Origin: Micavibrio sp. UBA2638 | GTDB taxonomy: Bacteria; Pseudomonadota; Alphaproteobacteria; Micavibrionales; Micavibrionaceae | Assembly: GCA_002359735.1 (NCBI GenBank) | Contig: DENS01000013.1 | Coordinates: forward strand, 67,954-87,963 | Length of the DNA stretch: 20,010 nt | Direction: 5' to 3' | Shown here: one piece after another, positions 13,784-20,010 of the stretch | Layout of the letters: each line of letters begins with the position of its first letter | How positions within the stretch are numbered: position 1 is the stretch's first letter | The notes under the pieces: generated by a model | Seen by the model: the letters and a program-made list of their open reading frames with translations, nothing else | Databases searched by the model: none | Told to the model about the DNA's origin: nothing | Program-made: the position numbers and the translations under genes

Positions 13784-15077
13784 ATCAAATACGATGTGGG
13801 GCGGACGGTTTGAAACCACGCCCGATCTTATCATGCAACAAATCAACGCCTCTATCGGCGTCGATCAACGCATGTGGAAGCAAGATATTGAAGGGTCAAA
13901 AGCCCATTGTAAAATGCTTGTGAAACAAAACATTATCACAGATTCCGACGGCAAGGCCATTTTGGACGGTCTGGATCAGATTGAAAAGGAAATTGAATCG
14001 GGCACGTTTGAATTTACGGCAGAACTGGAAGACATTCACATGAATGTTGAATCCCGCCTGAAAGACATTGTCGGCGATGCCGCCGGCCGCCTTCATACCG
14101 CGCGCTCCCGCAATGATCAGGTTGCCACAGATTTCCGCCTATGGGTGCGCGATGCCATTAACATCCTCATTCACAAAATTGAAAACCTGCAACAGACACT
14201 GGCCACATTAAGCAAGGAGCATGATACATCCATCATGCCCGGCTTTACGCATTTGCAGGCCGCCCAACCCATTACCCTGGGGCGGCACCTGGATGCCTAT
14301 TACCAAATGCTGAGCCGTGACAAAAGCCGGTTTGAAGACTGCGCCACGCGCGTCAATGAATGCCCGCTGGGGGCAGCCGCCCTGGCCGGAACCCCGTTCC
14401 CGATTGACCGCGCCTACACCGCCGAACAACTGGGGTTTGATCGCCCCATGCCAAACACATTGGACGCCGTAAGCGCCCGCGATTTTGCCAATGAATTTCT
14501 TTTCTGCGCCGCCCAATGCGGGTTGCATTTATCACGGCTGGCCGAAGAGATTATCATCTGGGCAACGCCGCAATTCGGGTTTATTCGCCTGTCTGATCAA
14601 TGGAGCACAGGATCATCGATTATGCCGCAAAAGAAAAACCCCGATGCGGCAGAACTGATCCGCGGAAAAACGGGCCGCCTGAGCGGTAATCTGGTGCAAA
14701 TGCTGACCGTGATGAAAGCTCTGCCGCTAGCGTATAACAAGGACATGCAGGAAGACAAGGAAAGCACCTTCGACAGTTTTGACACCCTGATTCTGGGCCT
14801 TGAAGCCATGAACGGCATGCTGGCCACCGCCACATTTAATAAAGACATTATGTTAGAGGCCGCCGAAGACGGATTCACAACCGCAACCGCGCTGGCCGAT
14901 TGGTTGGTGATACACCTGAACATGCCCTTCCGCAACGCCCACCATGTTACAGGGCGCATTGTTAAAATGGCCGAAGATAAAGGATGCAAATTACACGAGC
15001 TGGAGCTATCCGAGATGCAAAGCGTCGAGGCCGCGATCACGGATAAAATCTACAAGGTTTTACGCGTCCAGACGTAA
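13764..15077 (+). CDS. argH: Argininosuccinate lyase
   Basis: Splits argininosuccinate into arginine and fumarate, the last step. It shows MWGGRF at 11-16, HTARSRNDQ near 111-119, FTHLQ with the catalytic His163, and the fumarase-superfamily signature GSSIMPQKKNP (283-293) with the catalytic Ser loop. It has 437 residues; the usual length is about 455-470. The protein ends at KVLRVQT, just before the conserved C-terminal SVxSRxSxGGTAP segment, so about 25 residues are missing. No frameshifted continuation is visible after the stop. The start overlaps the symporter by 20 bp; MWGGRF at 13794 is an alternative start, but family members carry a few residues before it. Confidence 0.94.
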   Translation: MKKNQNKSNTMWGGRFETTPDLIMQQINASIGVDQRMWKQDIEGSKAHCKMLVKQNIITDSDGKAILDGLDQIEKEIESGTFEFTAELEDIHMNVESRLKDIVGDAAGRLHTARSRNDQVATDFRLWVRDAINILIHKIENLQQTLATLSKEHDTSIMPGFTHLQAAQPITLGRHLDAYYQMLSRDKSRFEDCATRVNECPLGAAALAGTPFPIDRAYTAEQLGFDRPMPNTLDAVSARDFANEFLFCAAQCGLHLSRLAEEIIIWATPQFGFIRLSDQWSTGSSIMPQKKNPDAAELIRGKTGRLSGNLVQMLTVMKALPLAYNKDMQEDKESTFDSFDTLILGLEAMNGMLATATFNKDIMLEAAEDGFTTATALADWLVIHLNMPFRNAHHVTGRIVKMAEDKGCKLHELELSEMQSVEAAITDKIYKVLRVQT

Positions 15078-15131
15078 GCCCCGCACTTCATTACAGTATC
15101 ATTAAACTTTTGTAATAAAAGACAATTTTGG

Positions 15132-15159
15132 TTGCCTTGTCCCTGAACGCGCCTATGTT
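15132..15159 (+). promoter_or_regulatory. Promoter for the fasciclin-domain gene
   Basis: TTGCCT (15132-15137), a 16-bp spacer and TATGTT (15154-15159) each match four of six bases. The predicted start near 15166 leaves about 29 nt before the ATG at 15195, with GAAAGGAAG as ribosome binding site. Confidence 0.4.
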
Positions 15160-15194
15160 GAAATTACGACCAACATATGAAAGGAAGACAAACC

Positions 15195-15719
15195 ATGTTT
15201 AAAAACATTTTGATGACAACTGTTGCCCTGGGCATGATCGGTGCATCCGGCGCAGCCATTGCAAATGACCACAAAGATCATAAAGACAAAGCGGCCTACG
15301 CCGATAAAGTTGATATTGTTGCAACAGCAAGCGCCAATGATGACTTTTCAACACTGGTTGCGGCCGTTCAGGCTGCAGATCTGGTTACAGCCCTGAAAGG
15401 TGATGGCCCGTTTACCGTTTTCGCCCCAACGAACGCGGCCTTTGACGCCCTGCCGGACGGTACAGTTGCAGACCTTCTGAAGCCGGAAAATAAAGATAAG
15501 CTACAGGCCATCCTGACCTATCATGTCGTGCCGGGAAAAATTAAAGCCGCAGATATCGCCGATGGCACCACAGAAGTGAAAACTCTGCAAGGCACAACAT
15601 TAAATGTCACCAAAACCGCCGATGGCGTCACCGTGGATAATGCCAATGTCACATCCACCGACATTAAAACATCCAATGGCATTATTCACGTCATTGACGC
15701 GGTTGTATTGCCTGAGTAA
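15195..15719 (+). CDS. Secreted fasciclin (FAS1) domain protein
   Basis: A 174-residue protein with a signal peptide cleaved after AIA (about residue 23), a short His/Asp/Lys-rich linker (NDHKDHKDK), then one FAS1 domain of about 130 residues. FAS1 marks are GPFTVFAPTNAAFDALP (H1 box), ILTYHVVPG (YH motif) and the C-terminal NGIIHVIDAVVLP (H2 box). Such proteins are exported and thought to act in adhesion or cell-surface interactions. I choose ATG 15195 because AAAGGAAG precedes it by 7 nt; the earlier ATG at 15177 has no such site and would put charged residues before the signal peptide. It is flanked by its own promoter and a strong terminator. Confidence 0.92.
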   Translation: MFKNILMTTVALGMIGASGAAIANDHKDHKDKAAYADKVDIVATASANDDFSTLVAAVQAADLVTALKGDGPFTVFAPTNAAFDALPDGTVADLLKPENKDKLQAILTYHVVPGKIKAADIADGTTEVKTLQGTTLNVTKTADGVTVDNANVTSTDIKTSNGIIHVIDAVVLPE

Positions 15720-15751
15720 GAAACTCTCCTCCTTACCCAACCCCGAAAAAG

Positions 15752-15781
15752 CCCGGAGCCGTTATAGCTTCGGGTTTTTTT
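15752..15781 (+). terminator. Rho-independent terminator after the fasciclin gene
   Basis: An 8-bp stem, CCCGGAGC (15752-15759) with GCTTCGGG (15767-15774, one G-T pair), a 7-nt loop, and a run of seven T residues. A run of A precedes it. It separates the fasciclin gene from the ABC ATPase gene. Confidence 0.9.
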
Positions 15782-15791
15782 GCAATTTCTA

Positions 15792-15820
15792 TAGACTTTC
15801 CCCTCCACCTCTTTTTAAAT
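15792..15820 (+). promoter_or_regulatory. Promoter of the ABC ATPase gene, possibly giving a leaderless mRNA
   Basis: TAGACT (15792-15797) and TTAAAT (15815-15820) lie 17 bp apart, four of six bases each. The expected start is about 7 nt past the -10 box, which falls on or next to the ATG at 15827. The only Shine-Dalgarno-like bases (AGAGG, 15821-15825) are one base from the ATG, too close for normal use. Confidence 0.4.
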
Positions 15821-15826
15821 AGAGGC

Positions 15827-17458
15827 ATGAACGAAAAAATCGATTCCCCGTTTCTATCCGTCAAGAACCTCTCTGTCACCTTTCAAACACCGAAAGGGGA
15901 TTTTGAGGCGGTCAAGAATATCAGCTTTGATCTGAACAAGGGCGAAACACTGGCCGTGGTCGGGGAATCAGGTTCAGGAAAATCGGTCAGCGCCCTTTCC
16001 ATCATGCAATTACTGCCCTATCCGCTTGCACGCCACAGCCAGGAAAGCTCTATCATATTTGACGGCAATGAACTGGTCGGCCAGACAGACCAGTTCATGC
16101 GCACAATCCGCGGACGCAAAATCGGCATGATTTTCCAAGAACCGTTAAGTGCGCTTAACCCGTTACACACCATTGAAAAACAAATTGGCGAAGTTTTAAA
16201 AACGCATCAGGGCATGGATAACAAACAGGCCATGGCACGCATACATGAATTAATGGACCTTGTTGGCCTATCGAATATGAAAGATCGTTTAAATGCCTAC
16301 CCTCACCAGCTTTCCGGTGGGCAACGCCAACGCGTTATGATCGCCATGGCCCTGGCCAATGAACCGGAATTGCTTGTCGCGGATGAACCCACAACCGCAC
16401 TGGATGTCACCGTACAAGCGCAGATACTAGAACTGCTCAATGATTTAAAAAAACGCCTTGGCATGGCACTGATCATTATCACCCATGATTTATCGGTCGT
16501 GGAAAAAATGTCTGACAAGGTCTGCGTTATGAAGCATGGGGAAATTGTTGAACGGGGAATGACGGCCGATATATTTAAAAATCCCGGTCATGAATATACA
16601 AAAATGTTGCTGGGCACCTTGCCTTCGGCCATGACCGGCGTTGCCAACAACAAGTCCCCCGTCATCATAGAGGGGCAGAACATTAAGGTTTATTTCCCCA
16701 AGGGCAAAACATTTTTCGGCAAGCCCAAAGATTATGTCCGCGCCGTTGATGATATCAGCCTGACCTTACGCGAGGGCCAAACTCTGGGCGTGGTCGGGGA
16801 ATCCGGGTCGGGGAAAACCACGCTGGGTATGGCGCTGTTAAAATTAAACGCATCCGAAGGTAAGATCGTCTTTCTGGGTGATGATATATCAAGAAAAAAC
16901 CGCAAGGAAATGATCCGTCACCGCGGTGATATGCAAGTTGTTTTCCAGGACCCGTTTGGATCCCTATCCCCCCGTATGAGTGTGGAACAGATCATTGCCG
17001 AGGGCCTGAAAATTCATAAAAAAGCGCTATCGAAAAACGAACGCGACGCTCTGGTCGTCGAGGCCTTAAAGAAAGTACATATGGACCCGGAAACGCGGCA
17101 TCGTTACCCGCACGAATTTTCCGGCGGACAAAGGCAACGCATTTCCATTGCCCGCGCCTTGGTGCTGGAGCCGAAATTTATCGTGCTGGATGAACCGACA
17201 TCCGCGCTGGATGTTTCGGTTCAGGCGGGAATCGTTGATTTACTGCGGGAATTACAATCCAGAGAAAACCTGGCCTATATGTTTATTAGCCACGATCTAA
17301 GGGTTGTACGTGCCATGGCGCATCATTTAATTGTCATGAAAGATGGCAAGGTTGTTGAAAGCGGCATTGCCAAAGATATTTTTGAGAATCCGCAAGAAAG
17401 TTACACGCAAGAGCTGTTAGAGGCGGCGCTGAATTTGAAAGCCCGCAAAGCCGCATAA
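15827..17458 (+). CDS. yejF: Peptide ABC transporter ATPase, two fused ATPase domains (YejF-type)
   Basis: A 543-residue cytoplasmic protein with two ABC ATPase domains, as in YejF or a DppD-DppF fusion. Domain 1 (about 8-265) has Walker A GESGSGKS (46-53), signature LSGGQRQR (162-169), Walker B LLVADEP and the switch His220. Domain 2 (about 280-530) has GESGSGKT (324-331), FSGGQRQR (431-438), LDEP (454-457) and the switch His489. LLPYPLARH (62-70) after the first Walker helix matches alphaproteobacterial YejF as I remember it. YejF powers import of peptides with the YejA binding protein and YejB/YejE permeases. Those partners are not next to it here, so it is an orphan ATPase gene in this window. 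It converges on the DUF2147 gene. Confidence 0.88.
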   Translation: MNEKIDSPFLSVKNLSVTFQTPKGDFEAVKNISFDLNKGETLAVVGESGSGKSVSALSIMQLLPYPLARHSQESSIIFDGNELVGQTDQFMRTIRGRKIGMIFQEPLSALNPLHTIEKQIGEVLKTHQGMDNKQAMARIHELMDLVGLSNMKDRLNAYPHQLSGGQRQRVMIAMALANEPELLVADEPTTALDVTVQAQILELLNDLKKRLGMALIIITHDLSVVEKMSDKVCVMKHGEIVERGMTADIFKNPGHEYTKMLLGTLPSAMTGVANNKSPVIIEGQNIKVYFPKGKTFFGKPKDYVRAVDDISLTLREGQTLGVVGESGSGKTTLGMALLKLNASEGKIVFLGDDISRKNRKEMIRHRGDMQVVFQDPFGSLSPRMSVEQIIAEGLKIHKKALSKNERDALVVEALKKVHMDPETRHRYPHEFSGGQRQRISIARALVLEPKFIVLDEPTSALDVSVQAGIVDLLRELQSRENLAYMFISHDLRVVRAMAHHLIVMKDGKVVESGIAKDIFENPQESYTQELLEAALNLKARKAA

Positions 17459-17504
17459 TCATAATCAAGGCAACAACAAATAATACCGTGACAGACAGGC
17501 CTTA

Positions 17505-17960
17505 TTACCCGCAAGCCGGATAATCAGCCGGTGAAACCCGCTTCCATATCTGGGTTTTCCCCAACCAGGATAGCCCCAGATATCCGCGTACTTTTAACGT
17601 GCCATCATCCAGCAATTCAAGGTCGGCATCATAGATATCGCCATCATCGGCTTTGTAAATTTTGCCATCTTCCCATTCGGTTGCACTTTGTTTTTCCATG
17701 CCCCACAAAATGGGTAAACCGCACATGGGACGTCCGCGCAACGTCTCCTCTGGATTGTTTAAATCGGTCTGCATTCCCCCGTCTATGATCCAGTAAACAT
17801 GGCCGCAAAGCCCCATATCACATTCTTTAACTTTAATGACGGATCGCTCATTCTCCGTTAACCAATACCCATCCAGCGGCGTTTCGGCATTTGCGCTTAT
17901 GGCGGTCAAAAACACAATCATGGCCACCAAAAGGCCCGGCACAATCAAGACTTTATTCAT
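17505..17960 (-). CDS. Exported DUF2147 protein
   Basis: A 151-residue protein with a signal peptide ending near ANA-ET (about residue 25). The mature part is a small beta-barrel-like DUF2147 domain: LDGYWLTENERSVIKV, then ECDMGLCGHVYW, then GKIYKADDGDIYDADLEL, then LKVRGYLGLSWLGKTQIWKR. The three Cys around ECDMGLCG and RPMCG and the final Cys fit periplasmic disulfides. The family role is unknown; members often sit in envelope contexts. A strong ribosome binding site (GGAGG) lies 9 nt before the ATG. It follows the gamma-glutamyltransferase gene by 33 nt on the same strand, so the two are likely one transcription unit. Confidence 0.9.
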   Translation of the reverse strand: MNKVLIVPGLLVAMIVFLTAISANAETPLDGYWLTENERSVIKVKECDMGLCGHVYWIIDGGMQTDLNNPEETLRGRPMCGLPILWGMEKQSATEWEDGKIYKADDGDIYDADLELLDDGTLKVRGYLGLSWLGKTQIWKRVSPADYPACG

Positions 17961-17993
17961 AATGATAATCCTCCATATTGATCGTTAGCCCCA

Positions 17994-19745
17994 TTAACGC
18001 CCCATCGCCATGCCTTCACGCCGCGGGTCGGCTACTCCCTTTAAATTATCCCCCTGAATGGCAATGCCTGTCAAACCACTATTCATGATCCCTTGCACAA
18101 CGACATCACCATTTTCCTCTAAAACCTTTGAACGCGCAGACTTTTCTTCAACTTCAATATGTTTTGCCGAACGCGCGATCGTATGCGCCATCGCCACAGA
18201 TTGCTGCAAATCCATATCCCAATCCAAAACAGATATAATTCGCTGCACAACATATCCGATAATGCGGCTGCCGCCCGCAGAACCCAATGTCAAAACCGGG
18301 TTTCCGGCCAAATCAAACACAATCACCGGCGCCATGGACGATCGCGGGCGTTTAAAGCCCTCCACCATATTGGCAATCAAGGCTTGGTCTGCGCCAAACG
18401 GTTCAAAAGAAAAATCCGTCAATTCATTGTTCAATAAAAACCCGCCCGTCATCAAATGTGATCCGAATGCACTTTCGATAGAGGACGTCATGGCGATAAT
18501 ATTACCGTCCTGATCGATAATACTAATATGGCTCGTGCCCGGTTTATCAATGCCATTGCCTGAATCATATAACGGGCCATCCCATAGCGGCGGCTTACCG
18601 GCCTGAATGTCCAATTCATGCAAAGGGCGATTCGCGGCCATAAAATCGCGGCGCTGCTGTATATAGGCAGGGTCCAACAGCAACACACCCGGCGTATTCA
18701 CAAAATCAGGGTCGGCCATATACATATTGCGATCCGCAAAAGCCATAGCGCTGGCCTGCGCTATCAAACGCCAGCTTTGCGGGCTATCCGGCCCCAGCGC
18801 CTTCAGGTCAAAGCCCTCCAGCATTCCCAATATTTGCAAAATCGTCAGCCCACCAGATGAAGGCTCCGCCATCGAACAGACCTTGTATACCCTATAGGGA
18901 GCGCAAACCGGTTTGCGCGGCTCCACCTTATAACGGCGCAAATCTTCCGCCGTCATAATGCCAGGATTACCGGGCGCATTTTGTACTATGCGGATAATGT
19001 CATCGGCAATCGCACCATCATAAAACACATTGGCCCCGTAAAAGGCGATGTCCTTCAGGGTTTCAGCATAGGCTTTATTCTTCAACACATCACCGGCCCG
19101 CAGCGGCACGCCTTCTTCGTTAAAGAAATAGTCCGCGGCCGCACCGGCGCGCTTTAAATCATCGCTATGCGCCCTGATCATGGCTTCTAACCGCGGGAAC
19201 ACGGTAAACCCCTCCTCGGCCGCGCGTATGCTTGGGCTAAACAGCTCCATCCATGTTTTGCGGCCATAAGCCTGATGCAAATCGGCCATCAATTTCGGGA
19301 CACCCGGAACACCCACCGCCTTACCGCCCAGCTGGGCCTGTTTAAACCCCATAGGCTTGCCGTTTTTATAAAACAGGAACGGTCCGGCAAGGCCCGGTGC
19401 GGTTTCGCGAGCATCAAAGCTCGTTAGCCTTTTTTCCTTGGCGTCGTAATACAGAACAAACGCCCCGCCGCCAAGGCCCGAACTTTGCGGCTCCACCAAT
19501 CCCAACATGCTTTGTGCCGCCACCATGGCATCAACAGCATGACCGCCGCGGTTCAAAATCTCATATCCCGCCCTGGTGGCAAGCGGATTGGCGGTAACAA
19601 CCATGTATTCCGACCCGCTGGCCGTTTGTTCGTGGGTTACGGCAGGGCTTGGCCCTTCTGGATTGGCACGCTCATCCTGGGCCAAAGCCACAGAAGAGCA
19701 AAGCAGAAGAATCACCAAAACTTGTATTACGCGGCTAAAAATCAT
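17994..19745 (-). CDS. ggt: Gamma-glutamyltransferase
   Basis: A periplasmic N-terminal-nucleophile hydrolase of 583 residues that cleaves or transfers the gamma-glutamyl group of glutathione and related compounds. The signal peptide spans about residues 1-22 (ALA-QD). The precursor is expected to self-cleave before Thr404 in GTSH (403-406), giving a large and a small subunit. Other family marks are SSGLGGG (88-94), the substrate-binding Arg113 in DARETAP, SSGG (296-299), NNELTDF (439-445), SSMAPVIV and GSAGGSRI (488-495). Length and motifs are normal. The ribosome binding site is weak. The release of glutamate could feed arginine synthesis, but no special tie to the arg genes is seen. Confidence 0.95.
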   Translation of the reverse strand: MIFSRVIQVLVILLLCSSVALAQDERANPEGPSPAVTHEQTASGSEYMVVTANPLATRAGYEILNRGGHAVDAMVAAQSMLGLVEPQSSGLGGGAFVLYYDAKEKRLTSFDARETAPGLAGPFLFYKNGKPMGFKQAQLGGKAVGVPGVPKLMADLHQAYGRKTWMELFSPSIRAAEEGFTVFPRLEAMIRAHSDDLKRAGAAADYFFNEEGVPLRAGDVLKNKAYAETLKDIAFYGANVFYDGAIADDIIRIVQNAPGNPGIMTAEDLRRYKVEPRKPVCAPYRVYKVCSMAEPSSGGLTILQILGMLEGFDLKALGPDSPQSWRLIAQASAMAFADRNMYMADPDFVNTPGVLLLDPAYIQQRRDFMAANRPLHELDIQAGKPPLWDGPLYDSGNGIDKPGTSHISIIDQDGNIIAMTSSIESAFGSHLMTGGFLLNNELTDFSFEPFGADQALIANMVEGFKRPRSSMAPVIVFDLAGNPVLTLGSAGGSRIIGYVVQRIISVLDWDMDLQQSVAMAHTIARSAKHIEVEEKSARSKVLEENGDVVVQGIMNSGLTGIAIQGDNLKGVADPRREGMAMGR

Positions 19746-19780
19746 ATAATAATGGCTTATCTAAACATTTTTTGCTTGCA

Positions 19781-19795
19781 ATCCCTGTCAGGGAT
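19781..19795. repeat. Palindrome in the ggt-rpsU intergenic region
   Basis: A perfect 6-3-6 inverted repeat, ATCCCT GTC AGGGAT, lies in the 134-nt spacer between divergent ggt and rpsU. It sits about 36 nt upstream of ggt and 85 nt upstream of rpsU, a position suited to an operator or a small hairpin. It is followed by AT-rich DNA where an rpsU promoter could lie, but I could not settle on clear -35/-10 boxes. Confidence 0.4.
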
Positions 19796-19879
19796 GATAG
19801 GAAGTGTGTGCTTTTTAATTTTTTGGCACAAGTCATTTTTTGAAAAAGCAATTTTAACATTGAGAGGAGTTGAGGCCCA

Positions 19880-20010
19880 GTGGTCACAGTAAACGTACGC
19901 GATAACAATGTGGATCAAGCCCTGAAGGCGCTGAAAAAGAAAATGCAGCGCGAAGGGATCTTCCGTGAAATGAAGCTTCGTAAAAATTACGAAAAACCTT
20001 CAGAGAAAAA
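19880..20010 (+). CDS. rpsU: 30S ribosomal protein S21, 5' part
   Basis: The first 43 codons of S21, cut by the window end. The sequence VRDNNVDQALKALKKKMQREG, then IFREMKLRKNYEKPSEK, is the typical alphaproteobacterial S21 N-terminus. The start must be the GTG at 19880: an in-frame TGA lies at 19871-19873 and no ATG is available before the conserved sequence. GAGAGGAG about 10 nt upstream is a good ribosome binding site. S21 binds the 30S platform near the anti-Shine-Dalgarno region and helps initiation. Confidence 0.93.
   Translation, partial: MVTVNVRDNNVDQALKALKKKMQREGIFREMKLRKNYEKPSEK

Noticed and set aside
15090..15116. ATTACA / TGTAAT inverted repeat after argH as terminator
   Set aside because: The stem is six AT-rich pairs with a 15-nt loop and is followed by A residues, not a T run.
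15177..15194. Earlier ATG for the fasciclin gene
   Set aside because: It covers the AAAGGAAG ribosome binding site of the ATG at 15195 and would add charged residues before a good signal peptide.
19821..19845. Sigma-54 promoter suggested by TTGGCAC before rpsU
   Set aside because: There is no GC dinucleotide at the required -12 spacing.
19485..19892. Plus-strand open frame over the ggt start and rpsU leader
   Set aside because: It is antisense to the ggt signal peptide region and overlaps the rpsU start; the translation shows no protein-like pattern.

Overview
The window reads as a bacterial chromosome segment, most likely from an alphaproteobacterium. Pointers are the YejF-type ABC ATPase, the SIMPL protein, the S21 sequence and a 130-residue protein of a family I associate with alphaproteobacteria. 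A Micavibrio-like or uncultured lineage would fit the moderate GC and AT-rich spacers, but I cannot fix the taxon from sequence alone. There are no tRNA or rRNA genes, insertion sequences, CRISPR arrays or phage genes. No gene-free stretch exceeds 300 bases; the longest is 1-222.

The backbone is arginine biosynthesis in three plus-strand blocks. Block 1 (223-7142) is a tight run: a P-loop NTPase of unknown role, argC, argB, a 130-residue protein, a 63-residue membrane-anchored protein, argD, a guanidino-group-modifying enzyme (GME) and argF. Block 2 (9645-11682) is argG followed by a SIMPL-domain protein. Block 3 (12362-15077) is a sodium:solute symporter whose end overlaps the start of argH. 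Together these give glutamate to arginine except the N-acylation of glutamate (ArgA/ArgJ) and the deacylation (ArgE/ArgJ), which are absent here.

Three small minus-strand genes of unknown function (7160-7459, 9069-9401, 11726-12232) and a Cys/Met-metabolism PLP enzyme (7634-8953) lie between the blocks. After argH come a secreted fasciclin-domain protein with a strong terminator, an orphan YejF-type ABC ATPase, a minus-strand pair of gamma-glutamyltransferase and a DUF2147 protein, and the 5' end of rpsU running off the window.

The most interesting content is block 1. ArgB looks like the kinase domain of an ArgA/NAGS-K-type protein without the acetyltransferase domain. ArgC has motifs closer to LysY/Bacteroidetes-type reductases than to ordinary proteobacterial ArgC. 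Four extra proteins (P-loop NTPase, 130-residue protein, 63-residue anchor, GME) are embedded among the arg genes. My working hypothesis, which is inference, is that some of them supply or regulate the missing protection/deprotection chemistry. The conservative alternative is an argJ elsewhere in the genome with these proteins as accessory or regulatory.
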